A DNA stretch of 64,000 bases from Aldehydirespirator sp965248735 (lineage in GTDB: Bacteria; Actinomycetota; Acidimicrobiia; Acidimicrobiales; Aldehydirespiratoraceae). The stretch is taken from positions 372,001 through 436,000 of the forward strand of contig OZ252146.1 in the NCBI GenBank assembly GCA_965248735.1. Reading direction: 5' to 3'. Positions 25,470 through 34,615 of the stretch are shown here, in pieces. The notes below the pieces were generated by a model. The model was not told the origin of the DNA. It did not search any database and worked only from the letters and a program-made list of their open reading frames with translations. Within the stretch, counting starts at the first letter, position 1; each line of letters starts with the position of its first letter. The translations under genes and the position numbers were made by a program.

Positions 25470-26783
25470 TTAGTCCTCGGGATGGTTGCCGGTCGGAGGG
25501 GGATGGGGGTGGTCTTCGCACGCGGGCGCCACAGCGAATGGACCGTATGAGAGTTTCCCGCGGTCGTTCCGCAACTGTCTGTACTGGTTGCCGGACTCGT
25601 CCTCGAACAGGACTTCACCTTGGATCGGGTCAGCAATGCTGTCTTGTACCCTTTCAAGCACCGTCTCTGGAATCCAGTACGCCCAGACGATCACTTGGCC
25701 CTCATGCCAATGGGAGAAGTAGACATCCCTAATCGTGTTCCGCTCAACCCTGTAGCGATATCTCACATTCATTTGTTCCGTGCTCGTGAGATCGTCGTAC
25801 CGGACGAACTCATCTTGCCGAGGGAGCGCCGCGTACGGACCCTCATCGTCGTAGACCAAGGCCACGGGGTACGTTCCATCAAGAATCATGAAGGACTTCC
25901 TGTCTCCCCCATTGAAGTGTCGGTCAAGGTGGGTGCACTCGCCGTTCACCAGGTCTATGTCATCGTTGCCGACCAGCGTGGGGATGAACGGAGGCAGCGT
26001 CGTAGTGGGGGGTGGGTTGGTGTTGGGTGGGTTGGTGTTGGGCGGGTTGGTGTTGGAGGGATTCCCGCCACCGCCGCCACCGCCGCCGCCGCCGCCAGAG
26101 CCCCCGCCGCCGCCACCGCCGCCGCCGTTGTCGGCGGTGGGGCCGCGTAGCTCGGTGCGGTAGAGCCACTCCACCGCTTCTGCGGCCGCGATGGGCTGCC
26201 ACGGGCAGAACAGTCGCTCGCCCTCGTCGCAGTCGGCGGACAGGATGCCCGCGTTCTGCAGCGCCGAGATGTTGTCCCGGAACACGTTGGTCGGTGATAC
26301 GTCGAAGAACCCGTGGGGCGGGTCTGTGTCGTCCAGGTCATAGGCGCGGGTGACGAAGGCCGCCATCTGCCCCCGGCTGGTTGACCTCTCGGGACAGAAT
26401 CGCAGCGGATCGAACAGGCAGCCCGTGGTGATGTCTTCGCCGTAGAGAGTCTCCACAAAGCCGGCGTACGGTTGCTCGGAATCGACGTCGGCGAAGGTCT
26501 CGTGGGGCGTCTGCCTGTAGTTGAAGAGGCGGATGATCCACATCGCCACCTCCCAACGCTGCACGGTCCCGCTGCAGTCCTCGACCGAGCATGACGTTCC
26601 GTCGAGGATGCCGTCGGCGGCGAACGCCTGAACCGCCCGCCGCTGGACAGGAGTGAGCGGCTGCGGCGCAGGGGTCTCCTGTGCGGCCACAGAGCCCGCG
26701 ATCAGCATTGCGGCCAAGGTGACTGTCAGCACCCTCCAGGGGATTCGCAACGCGGGTCCTCCTAATCGGATCCTGTTTTCCAC
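25470..26783 (-). CDS. Secreted SLH-type repeat protein with Gly-rich linker
   Basis: A 437-aa protein. A signal peptide (RIPWRVLTVTLAAMLIAGSV, cleavage near AAQET) precedes SLH-like units such as FADVDSEQPYAGFVETLYGE and TTGCLFDPLRFCP. Next come a long polyglycine linker (about residues 220-240), NTNPP repeats and a C-terminal domain of unknown fold ending PTGNHPED. Expected location is the cell surface. The organisation parallels the protein at 22578-23831, with which it converges. The TAA stop lies in the IS1380 target duplication. Confidence 0.75.
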   Translation of the reverse strand: MENRIRLGGPALRIPWRVLTVTLAAMLIAGSVAAQETPAPQPLTPVQRRAVQAFAADGILDGTSCSVEDCSGTVQRWEVAMWIIRLFNYRQTPHETFADVDSEQPYAGFVETLYGEDITTGCLFDPLRFCPERSTSRGQMAAFVTRAYDLDDTDPPHGFFDVSPTNVFRDNISALQNAGILSADCDEGERLFCPWQPIAAAEAVEWLYRTELRGPTADNGGGGGGGGGSGGGGGGGGGGGNPSNTNPPNTNPPNTNPPPTTTLPPFIPTLVGNDDIDLVNGECTHLDRHFNGGDRKSFMILDGTYPVALVYDDEGPYAALPRQDEFVRYDDLTSTEQMNVRYRYRVERNTIRDVYFSHWHEGQVIVWAYWIPETVLERVQDSIADPIQGEVLFEDESGNQYRQLRNDRGKLSYGPFAVAPACEDHPHPPPTGNHPED

Positions 26784-26959
26784 AGGATAGGCCCCCCGCC
26801 TGTGCGTAACTCTAGCGCAGGGGGGCAGCGCAATGGTGTCAATTCCAACTCCATCTGGACGGCGGCGCGACTCAGATAGGCGACGTCGCTCGTGGGTTCG
26901 GACTCAAAGGCGCAGACCTTGTTGGAACCGGATGGGTCGTTCATGCGTCTCTAAGGGTG

Positions 26960-29022
26960 ATGGCTCCTAGCGTTGCTGTGATTCCCGGCGGCGTGCCGGC
27001 CGCGGTGGAGGCTGGGGACGATCGCATGGCCTTGTCGAGCTTCGGGGACTTCTACGGACTGCAGTACGGTCGTTGTCTCCCCAGAAGATCCCGACGCGGA
27101 AGGCCGCGACGCGCAAGACCCGGACACCGCGGCTGCGGAAGACACCCGAGCAGCGGCCTCCTCCGACGGGCCCGATGGAGAGGCTGCTGGGCTGGGGACC
27201 GGCACCGAGCCCGACGACACAGGCACCGAGGAGGGATCTCCCAGCGTCGAGGACGACCAGCGCCCGGACCCCGACAGGCCGACTCCCGAAGAGCTATCGA
27301 CCGGACCGGTGCTGCAATGGACCGAGATCGACACCGGCTTCGTCGACCTCTTCGGGATCGAGTCGGTCGGCGACGGCCGGGTCATCGCCCGGGCCTGGCA
27401 CGACACCGACACCACAGAGAACACCTACGTCGCCGAGATGATCGTCGTGACCACCAACGGCACCGATTGGACCGAGCTCCCCATGCCTGCGGGCATCGTT
27501 CCCGATCACATCGACATCTCCGGCGACCGCTGGGTTGTCGCCGGCCCCGACGCAGGCTCCGATCCCTTCGACGGCGCGCTCGGCCGGGCGTTCTTCTCCG
27601 ACGACGGGGGCGCCAGCTGGACCGAACTGGCTCTGAGTCTCCCCCCCCCCCCCCGACCTGGCGCCGGCGTCACCCTACGTGATTGAGCATTTCGCGGTGA
27701 CGTCGGCGCTGGTGTCGGGGGAGAACATCGTGATGGTCGTCGTCACCGGAACGAGCCTGGATCTGTACGGGTTGTTGGAGGGTCGAGATCTGGTGCCGGA
27801 GGGCAAGTCGGTTGTCGGGTGGCATGGCTCGCACTCGGGCTCGATCGTGATCGAACTGGTAGACGGCCCCGATGCCGGCAGCGCGTCTGGCTCGACGGAC
27901 GTGCTCGGGTACGGCTCCGGCTCCGGTGCTGTCGAGAGCATGTCGCTCACCTACGACGAGCTGGGCATGACCGACGAGGAGCGGGGCGTGTTCGACGACC
28001 CGGGTGGCGGCCGAGTGCTCGTGTATGCCAGCGACGGCTCCACTGTCGGGCTGGCGGCCGAGTACGAGGGCTGGGCTTGGTCCGGTGTGGCCACCGCAGA
28101 AGGGTTCATCCTCATGGTGAACGGGCCGCGGGAGACGATCGTCACTTCCCCCGACGGTCGAGTGTGGAGCGAGCAGCCTTCGCTTCAGAACGGATACTCC
28201 ACATGGACGGCCGGGGCGGGTGGCACGATCTGGCACGTGGGCTTGGACGGATTGGGAACCCTCCGTGTCCAGCACGCTGGCTACGGCGAGGCCCCGACGA
28301 CCGCGGCCACGTTCGAGGGCCTCCAGCCGACGGGCGATCTGGCCGCGGGACCGGCCGGCCTGATCACGACGGCCGTCCCCGTGGCTGCTGGTGCGGTCGA
28401 CCTGGCTGTGGGCGTCCCGGAGGGTCGGGTCGCCAGGGACGGATACGAGCTGCGCTACAACGAGCCCGAGGGCGGCGTCACCCTGTGGGACCTCGAAGCC
28501 GACGCCGCCGTATACGTGTTCGAACCCACCGACATCATGAGCGAGCAGGAGCCCGAGGGAGTCCGAGAGATATCCGATGACGAAGGGTTCGGAGTGGTGT
28601 TCGAGGATCCGGAGACCGGAGCCGACCTGGTCACCTTCACCGACGAGGACCTGGCCCCGATCTTCATGCTGGCGGTCGACGGTATGACCGCGCCGCTCAC
28701 ACTCGAGGAGTTCGAAGTACCCATGATCTGGGTGGGCTGGTCGGCCGAGGGGACCGCCTGGGGCTGGCAACTGATGGCCGACGCCTTCGGGATCGCAGAC
28801 GGCGAGCCGTGGGCCGAGTTCGCGGTGGGCGCCGACTTCGTGCTCGCCCGGGTCCAGACGATCGAGGCTCCCCAAGTCCTGGGCTCAGCCGGCGGGCAGG
28901 CCGAGATCGCCACGATCGAGGGCTCCGAGACCTTCGCGTCGGCCGGAGCGCAGGCCGGAACCGCCTGGGGATCCTCCGTCGAGCCGCAGCCACCCCGCTG
29001 GTTCATCAGCAGAGTTCCATAA
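26960..29022 (+). CDS. BNR/sialidase-type propeller protein, frame interrupted at a 14-C tract
   Basis: Coding sequence runs in one frame to 27640, enters a run of 14 C residues, and continues in another frame to 29022. With 13 Cs the product would be continuous (SLPPPPDLAPASPYVIEHF). Asp-box-like motifs FFSDDGGASWTEL before and VTSPDGRVWSEQPS after the tract show it was one propeller protein. A second frame change seems needed near 27065 to join the likely N-terminus (MAPSVAVIPGGVPAAVEAGD) to SPEDPDAEGRDAQ. It is either phase-variable, degraded or affected by sequencing error. The start is uncertain and no clear signal peptide is visible. Confidence 0.55.
27641..27654. repeat. 14-C homopolymer inside coding sequence
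   Basis: A run of 14 cytosines follows GAGTCT. It lies between two in-register halves of a propeller protein, and gain or loss of one base would switch the downstream 450 codons in or out of frame. It is the longest homopolymer noticed in the window. Confidence 0.9.
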
Positions 29023-29133
29023 GCGCGGCTAAGAACGTGCGCGGGTAGGCGCTTTGCGGGATGCTGAACCACTGCAACGCCAAGGGACTCAGATGCTGCT
29101 TGCCGCCTACTCGCGCTGCCTCTAAGAGGCCGA

Positions 29134-29265
29134 GCGGATAGGCCGCAGTCCAAGTACGAAATCAGTGGAGCATTGAGCGAGGCCGTGGCCCGAGCGGCCC
29201 GTGAGCGCAGCGAACAAGAGCGGGGAATACAACCCCTCGCCGCGAGGCGCTCACCACCTATCCGC
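29134..29265. repeat. Dispersed palindromic element, copy 3 (132 bp)
   Basis: Bounded by GCGGATAGG (29134-29142) and CCTATCCGC (29257-29265), like copy 1. The core GTGGCCCGAGCGGCCCGTGA is identical and the interior is about 85% alike. It occupies the gap between the propeller gene and the convergent MidA-like methyltransferase gene. Confidence 0.8.
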
Positions 29266-29308
29266 GCAGCCCCTAACGCGGCCTCGCCTCCCTAGCCCGC
29301 GTGGATGA

Positions 29309-30454
29309 TCAGTCGACGGACCACACGAGAACGTTGAAGGCACCCATGCCGGCCGGATCCAGCAGGGCTTCGGCCTCGCGGGCCCGGCTACGGGCTGTCA
29401 GGGCGTCGAGATCGCCGATGCTGGCCCGCTCGGCCCATGCTGCTCGGCCCTCGGCCACCAGATCGTCAATGCCATGGGCCCGCAGGAACTCGGCCTGGGT
29501 ACACACATCGGCGCGGTGGTCGGCCTGCACTTGGTCCAGAGCCACATCCGCGGTGATGTCGCATGACCCCGGCTCGGCCAGCCACCAGTGGCTGCCGCCG
29601 TGGTCCAGGTGGGTCCGCAGCCAGCCCAAGCCGGCCGCGAGGCCGTCCGCGAGGCCGTCCCTTTCGGCCAGCACCGTCGTGGCCGCGCCGTAGTCGAAGG
29701 CGACGATCCGGCCCTCCCGGAGTACCCGGTGGGCCTCCGCCACCCAGCCGCGGGCGGCTCGCTGAACCGGCACTCGCGCCCCGGTCGTGACCTCAGGCAA
29801 GCCGGCGACATGCTCCGGCGGCGCAGGCCTGGCCACCAGCGAGAAGCGGCCGCTTGCAGCGTCGTCGACCGTGACGCGCAGCTCCTCCCAGCCCCCGGCA
29901 GTGCGACGAACCACGTCGAAGGGGAGGTTGTCGAGCAGCTCGTTGGCCACGACCACACCTGCAGGCGCGCCCTGCGGCAGTGCTTCCGATAGTTGGGCCA
30001 CGCTCGTGACCAACGGGTGTTCCGGATGCAGAGCCCGCTGCACCGGTGACAACTCCACCAGCACCAGCCGCAACGCGCCCGCAGCCATGCAGCCGGGCTC
30101 GGCGGCCAGCACCGAGCGGGCCAGCGTGCCCGGCCCCGCCCCCCAGTCGACCACCGTGAACCGATCGGGCTCGCCCAGCTCGGCCCACCATGCGTCCAGC
30201 GCCCGGGCCAGCACCGCACCGAACAGCGGCCCGACCTCAGGCGCGGTCAGGAAATGCCCCGAGCGCCCCCCGGCACGCCCCCCGCCGGGCCGCATGTAGA
30301 AGCCGCCAACGGGGTAGTACAGGCAGGCCTCCACATACTCCGAAACCGGCATCGGTCCCCGCTCCTCAATCCGGCGGCCGATCCGCTCTACAAGCCGGTT
30401 GTCTTCGCGCTCGACTCCCTCCTCGAGCGAGGACCGGGACACCAAGTCAGCCAT
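29309..30454 (-). CDS. SAM-dependent methyltransferase, MidA/NDUFAF7 family
   Basis: About 381 aa from the ATG at 30454. The DUF185 family pattern is clear: MPVSEYVEACLYYPVGGFY, FLTAPEVGPLFGAVLARALD, the SAM-binding VVDWGAGPGTLARSVLA, VVVANELLDNLPFDVV, and the late segment CDITADVALDQVQ. Eukaryotic NDUFAF7 methylates an arginine of the NDUFS2 (NuoD) subunit and is required for Complex I assembly. This copy sits beside one nuo operon and 24 kb from another. Whether it modifies NuoD here is untested. Confidence 0.85.
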   Translation of the reverse strand: MADLVSRSSLEEGVEREDNRLVERIGRRIEERGPMPVSEYVEACLYYPVGGFYMRPGGGRAGGRSGHFLTAPEVGPLFGAVLARALDAWWAELGEPDRFTVVDWGAGPGTLARSVLAAEPGCMAAGALRLVLVELSPVQRALHPEHPLVTSVAQLSEALPQGAPAGVVVANELLDNLPFDVVRRTAGGWEELRVTVDDAASGRFSLVARPAPPEHVAGLPEVTTGARVPVQRAARGWVAEAHRVLREGRIVAFDYGAATTVLAERDGLADGLAAGLGWLRTHLDHGGSHWWLAEPGSCDITADVALDQVQADHRADVCTQAEFLRAHGIDDLVAEGRAAWAERASIGDLDALTARSRAREAEALLDPAGMGAFNVLVWSVD

Positions 30455-30624
30455 GCCCTCAACGCTAGGGGCGGAAATTGACGCCTTCGGCTTCGCCGCC
30501 TGGATCACAGTTGATAAGCAATTAGCATGACAATACTCATTATACTATATGAGGGCGCTAGTCTCTTCGGCATGTGCACCACCGTAAGTCTGGCCGGCGG
30601 GGCGGCCGCGGTGGAACAGCGTGT

Positions 30625-30644
30625 CCATATGAATTACCATATGG
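30625..30644. promoter_or_regulatory. CCATATG double box, candidate toxin-antitoxin operator
   Basis: CCATATG at 30625-30631 and CCATATGG at 30637-30644 are 12 bp apart and overlap the likely antitoxin start codons. Since CATATG is itself palindromic, the pair is both a direct and an inverted repeat, as ribbon-helix-helix repressors often bind. The stretch just upstream (30510-30550) is AT-rich and may hold the promoter. Confidence 0.5.
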
Positions 30645-30892
30645 CCATGGCCCGGCGCGAAGTACTCGTACAACTCGATGACGACCTGGTCGGCCAACTC
30701 GACGAGATCGCTCGAACCCGGGGCACCAGCCGCTCCTCGCTACTACGAGAGGGAGCACGGGCGGTGATCGACGCCGATGATCGGATGGCCGCCGACCGGC
30801 GCCTGATCGACGCGTACCGCCGCCGGCCCGAGGATCCCGCACTGATCGAGTCCGCCGCCCGCCTCGCCGCCCACACAGTGCCTGAGTGGTAG
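30641..30892 (+). CDS. Ribbon-helix-helix antitoxin (MazE-like)
   Basis: About 83 aa from the ATG at 30641; 30647 and 30629 are also possible, but the latter lies inside the operator-like repeats. The N-terminal strand and two helices (REVLVQLDDDLVGQLDEIAR, then TSRSSLLREGARAVID) form a CopG/RHH DNA-binding fold. The rest is a flexible toxin-binding tail. Its stop overlaps the GTG of the MazF-like gene by 7 bp, the usual coupled antitoxin-toxin arrangement with autoregulation. Confidence 0.82.
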   Translation: MAMARREVLVQLDDDLVGQLDEIARTRGTSRSSLLREGARAVIDADDRMAADRRLIDAYRRRPEDPALIESAARLAAHTVPEW

Positions 30893-31209
30893 CCCGAGGC
30901 GAGATCTACTGGGCTGATCTCGGCCCGCCAGCCGGGAGGCGGCCCGTATGCGTGCTCACCAGGAACGCGGCCGCGGATGTGCAAACCTCTGTCACCTGCG
31001 CACCCATCACCCGCACCGTGCGAGACATCGACTCAGAAGTCGACGTCGGTCCCGATCAGGGTCTCGGCGAGCAGTGCATCATCAACTGCGACAACATCGT
31101 GACCATCCCCAAACGGAGCCTCGCCTGTAGCCCTGCAGGTCGGCTCGACGAGCCAAAGCAGGCCGAACTCGACCAAGCGCTGCGCTACGCCCTCGACATC
31201 CGCTACTGA
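30886..31209 (+). CDS. MazF/PemK-family endoribonuclease toxin
   Basis: A 107-aa protein from a GTG, the usual size. MazF features are the first strand ARGEIYWADLGPPAGRRPVCV, the TCAPITRTVRDIDSEV loop, then GEQCIINCDNIVTIPKRSL and the C-terminal helix KQAELDQALRYALDI. It should cut mRNA and halt translation when the upstream antitoxin is degraded. A 38-bp repeat follows the stop at once. Confidence 0.9.
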   Translation: MVARGEIYWADLGPPAGRRPVCVLTRNAAADVQTSVTCAPITRTVRDIDSEVDVGPDQGLGEQCIINCDNIVTIPKRSLACSPAGRLDEPKQAELDQALRYALDIRY

Positions 31210-31210
31210 C

Positions 31211-31249
31211 TGCACACCAGAGCCTGCGCAATACCCGGTGAGGTTCAAG
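31211..31249. repeat. 38-bp dispersed repeat, copy A
   Basis: AGCCTGCGCAATACCCGGTG and its surroundings (31211-31249) match 38669-38706 with about four differences, in the same orientation. The two copies flank the block nuoI-nuoN of the first Complex I operon, 7.4 kb apart. Copy A directly follows the mazF stop. Confidence 0.75.
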
Positions 31250-31349
31250 GGGTCAGGTGGAACCCCAAGTGAATTGCGCAACACCCCCGGGCGAGACATG
31301 CCAACACAAGCACGCACCGACTCTCGCAAGAGAACGGCCCCGCGAGTCT

Positions 31350-32879
31350 CTAGCCACCGAGGACGGCTACCAGGCTTACGTCGGTGAAGTGGCTCACCCA
31401 CTGGGGGAGGATGCCGAAGGCGAGGGTCACTGCGCCGGTCAGGATCAGGGCGGCGGAGACCGAGGTGGGGATCTTGATGGGCGACGTCGTGTCGAAGCCC
31501 GCTTCGGTTGGCGGGGTCTCCACCCACATGTAGGAGGTGATGCGGGCGTAGTAGTAGAGCGCGATCACCGAGTTGACCGCCACGATCACGCCCAGGGCCA
31601 CGCCCCAGGCGGTGCCGGGCGACAGCAGAGCCAGGACAATCTCGAACTTGGCGAACCAGCCGCCCAGCGGCGGGATGCCGGCCAGGGCCATCAAGAAGAT
31701 GGTCATGGCGACGGCCAGGCCGGGCGAGTAGCGGAACAGGCCCTTGTAGGTGCCGATCTCGGCCGAGGCCGTGCGGCGGGCCACCGCGATAATCACCGCG
31801 AACGCCCCCAGGTTCATGGCCGCGTAGATGGCCAAGTACGTCACCACCGCCGACAGGGCGTCATCCGCGGTAGCCAACGACTCCCCCGCCACCGCCAGCG
31901 GGGCCAGCATGTAGCCGGCCTGGGCCACCCCCGAATAGGCCAGCAGCCGCACCGCGTTGGTCTGGCGCAGCGCCATCAGGTTCCCGCCGAACATCGACGC
32001 TGCGGCCAGCACCCACATCAGCGGCTGGTAAACGTCGGCACGCCCCCAGAAGCCCACGAACACCAGCGACAGCAGGGCCACGAACCCGGCCGCCTTCGAG
32101 GCCACCGACAAGAACGCGGTCACCGGCGTGGGCGCACCCTCGTAAGTGTCGGGCGCCCAGGTGTGGAACGGGAACGCCGAGACCTTGAACCCGAAGCCGA
32201 CCACCACGAAGATCACGCCCAGGGTCACCACCGCCAGCGGCGCCCCGCCCCCCGACACCGCCGCGTCGATGTCGGTCAGCATGGTCGAGCCGGTGGCGCC
32301 GTACAGCAGCGACATGCCGTACAAGAGCACCGCGGAGGCGAACACCCCCATCAGGTAGTACTTGAGTCCGGCCTCGTTGCTGCGCAGGTCCCGCTTGCGC
32401 CATGTGGCCATCAGGTAGGCCGGGATCGACAGCAGCTCCAGGGCCACGAAGATGGTCACCAGGTCGCGGGCCGAGGCCATGATCACCATGCCCAGCACCG
32501 CGGACAGCAGCATCTGGTAGTACTCGTTCTCCCAGTAGTCGCCCTCGGCGATGTAGTTGGTGGACAGCAGCACCACCACGTATCCGGTCAGCAGGAACAC
32601 GGCCTTCATCACCAGGGCGTAGTCGTCGACCACATACGCGCCCCAGAACGTGGAGCGGTCGGCGCCGTCCCAGGCCAGGGTCAGTACCGGCACCATCGAG
32701 GCCAGCAGCCCGAACGACGCCAGCGCGGAGACCACCGCCCGGCCCCGCTCCAGCCAAACGATGTCGACCAGCGTCAGCAGCGCTCCGAAGCCGAGCAGGG
32801 TCAGCTCGGGCGCGACCGCATGCCAGTCGATCGGAGGTCGCTCGAAGGCGAAGGCGAGAACGGAGGCCGAGCCGAGCAT
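31350..32879 (-). CDS. nuoN: NADH-quinone oxidoreductase subunit N (operon 1)
   Basis: A 509-aa integral membrane protein, an antiporter-like subunit of the Complex I membrane arm, with about 14 hydrophobic segments. The conserved Glu helix is IFVALELLSIPAYLMATWRK. The Lys helices and the broken-helix region FPFHTWAPDTYEGAPTPVTAFL match NuoN. It is the last gene of a minus-strand operon. Its ATG overlaps the stop of a 61-codon open frame separating it from nuoM. The paralogue at 53878 is clearly different in sequence. Confidence 0.95.
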   Translation of the reverse strand: MLGSASVLAFAFERPPIDWHAVAPELTLLGFGALLTLVDIVWLERGRAVVSALASFGLLASMVPVLTLAWDGADRSTFWGAYVVDDYALVMKAVFLLTGYVVVLLSTNYIAEGDYWENEYYQMLLSAVLGMVIMASARDLVTIFVALELLSIPAYLMATWRKRDLRSNEAGLKYYLMGVFASAVLLYGMSLLYGATGSTMLTDIDAAVSGGGAPLAVVTLGVIFVVVGFGFKVSAFPFHTWAPDTYEGAPTPVTAFLSVASKAAGFVALLSLVFVGFWGRADVYQPLMWVLAAASMFGGNLMALRQTNAVRLLAYSGVAQAGYMLAPLAVAGESLATADDALSAVVTYLAIYAAMNLGAFAVIIAVARRTASAEIGTYKGLFRYSPGLAVAMTIFLMALAGIPPLGGWFAKFEIVLALLSPGTAWGVALGVIVAVNSVIALYYYARITSYMWVETPPTEAGFDTTSPIKIPTSVSAALILTGAVTLAFGILPQWVSHFTDVSLVAVLGG

Positions 32880-33064
32880 CAGCGCTCAGCCTCACTGCGA
32901 CCGACGGCCGAACTGGCAGCCACCACAGCCCAAAACGGCACCCACCGCTGCCAATTCCCGAAACGACGCCAGCAACCCACCGAACTGGCAGCCACCACAG
33001 CCCAAAACGGCACCCACCGCTGCCAATTCCGGGATGGGGAGAAGGCGGGGGTCAACAGCGACAC
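32879..33064 (-). CDS. Small Trp-rich open frame between nuoM and nuoN, with 72-bp internal duplication
   Basis: A 61-codon frame starts at a GTG 3 nt after the nuoM stop and ends in a TGA that overlaps the nuoN ATG (TGATG). It holds two copies of a 24-residue unit, each with NWQRWVPFWAVVAASS, encoded by a 72-bp tandem duplication (GCTGCCAATTCC at 32947 and 33019). The 50-nt core is also an inverted repeat (TGGCAGC...GCTGCCA), so a structural-RNA role is an alternative. No homologue is recognised; translation is unproven. Confidence 0.35.
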   Translation of the reverse strand: MSLLTPAFSPSRNWQRWVPFWAVVAASSVGCWRRFGNWQRWVPFWAVVAASSAVGRSEAER

Positions 33065-33067
33065 CGC

Positions 33068-34615
33068 TCAGCCTCCGGACGCCAGCAGGCCGACCACGGC
33101 CGGGTCGGTCACGTCGAATATCAGCCCCGGCGCCACCCCGAACAGGATGATCCCCACCAGCAGCGGCAACCAGGCGATCCACTCCGTTCTAGTCACGTCG
33201 GTGATCTCGTCGCTGTCGGCGAACTCCTCGGAAGGAGCGCCCATGGCGGTGCGCTGCAACAACCACAGCAGGTACCCCGCGGCCAGCACCGTGCCCACCG
33301 CAGCCACCACCATGTAGGTCCGGAAGGTCTCGATCGGCAGGCCCTCCGCCGGCGAGTAGGCCGACAGGATGGCCGGGAACTCGCCCCAGAAGCCGGCCAG
33401 GCCGGGCAGCCCCAGCGACGCCATCGACACGAACCCGAGGATCCAGCCCATCCGCGGTGCCTGGATCAGCATGCCGCCCAGCCGGCGGATTTCCAGCGTG
33501 TGGTAGCGCTCCTTCACCGAGCCGGCCAGGAAGAACAGCATCCCGGTGATGATCCCGTGGGCCACCATGCCGAATATGGCCGCGTTGATCCCGAAATCGG
33601 TGAGGGTGGCGATGCCGAGCATCACGAAGCCCATGTGGGCTACCGACGAGAACGCGATCAGGCGCTTCATGTCTGTCTGGGCCAGGCATGCCAGCGCGCC
33701 GTAGATGATGCCGATCACCGCCAGCAGGCCGATCCACGGCGCCCACGCCTCGGCCCCCTCGGGAAGCATCGGCACCGCGATGCGCACGAAGCCGTAGGTG
33801 CCGAGCTTCAACAGGATGGCGGCCAGGATCACCGACCCCACCGTGGGCGCCTCGGTGTGGGCATCGGGCAGCCAGGTGTGGAACGGGAACATCGGCACCT
33901 TCACCCCGAAGCCGACGAACATGCCCGCGAAGATCCAGATCTGGGTGACGCCCAGGATGCCCGCGCCGGCCACATCCGACAGCACCCGCATGTCGAAGGT
34001 GCGCAGCGACTCGCCGGTGGCCGGGTCGGTGGACAGGAAGAACAGCGCCAGGAACGACAGCAGCATCAGCGCCGAGCCGAACAGGGTGAACAGGAAGAAC
34101 TTGATCGACGCGTAGCGCCGGTTCTCGCCGCCCCACACGCCGATCATGAAGAACATGGGCAGCAGCACGACCTCGAAGAACACGAAGAACAGGATGAGGT
34201 CCTGGGCCACGAACGTGCCGACCATGCCCGTCTCGAGGATGAGTATCAGAATGAAGAACGCCTTGGGATTGCCCGGCTCGGGTATGTGGTCCCACGAGTA
34301 GATCACGCACAGCGGGATCACCACCAGCGTCAGGGCCATCAATGGCAGCGAGATGCCGTCGAGGCCCATGATGTAGCGGCTGTTGATCACCTCGATCCAG
34401 CGGGCGTCCACCACGTACTGCAGGGCCCCGGCGTCGCCGTAGTCGAAGTCGAGCAGCAGCAGGCCGCCGATCACCAGCGCAACCAGCGACGCCAGCAGGG
34501 CAACCTGCTTGAGGAGCTGCTCCTCGGCGGCGGGGACCGCCATCATCACCAGAGCCCCGATCAGCGGGACGAAGGTGACGAGGGTCAAGCCCCAATCATT
34601 GAGAAAGTCGGTCAT
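33068..34615 (-). CDS. nuoM: NADH-quinone oxidoreductase subunit M (operon 1)
   Basis: A 515-aa proton-pumping antiporter-like subunit. Diagnostic stretches are FFVFFEVVLLPMFFMIGVWG (conserved Glu), the discontinuous-helix region FPFHTWLPDAHTEAPTVGSV and IAFSSVAHMGFVMLGI. About 14 transmembrane helices are expected. The start is an ATG at 34615. The 66-bp gap from nuoL contains a decayed echo of the nuoL 3' end (ATCGTGCTG then CCCTGT). Confidence 0.96.
   Translation of the reverse strand: MTDFLNDWGLTLVTFVPLIGALVMMAVPAAEEQLLKQVALLASLVALVIGGLLLLDFDYGDAGALQYVVDARWIEVINSRYIMGLDGISLPLMALTLVVIPLCVIYSWDHIPEPGNPKAFFILILILETGMVGTFVAQDLILFFVFFEVVLLPMFFMIGVWGGENRRYASIKFFLFTLFGSALMLLSFLALFFLSTDPATGESLRTFDMRVLSDVAGAGILGVTQIWIFAGMFVGFGVKVPMFPFHTWLPDAHTEAPTVGSVILAAILLKLGTYGFVRIAVPMLPEGAEAWAPWIGLLAVIGIIYGALACLAQTDMKRLIAFSSVAHMGFVMLGIATLTDFGINAAIFGMVAHGIITGMLFFLAGSVKERYHTLEIRRLGGMLIQAPRMGWILGFVSMASLGLPGLAGFWGEFPAILSAYSPAEGLPIETFRTYMVVAAVGTVLAAGYLLWLLQRTAMGAPSEEFADSDEITDVTRTEWIAWLPLLVGIILFGVAPGLIFDVTDPAVVGLLASGG

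Noticed and set aside
26762..26944. A 60-codon minus-strand frame upstream of the second SLH gene
   Set aside because: No ribosome site, no family; it lies in the divergent promoter region.
31240..31275. GGGGT...ACCCC hairpin after mazF as a terminator
   Set aside because: Only a 5-bp stem with no T-tract; too weak to call.
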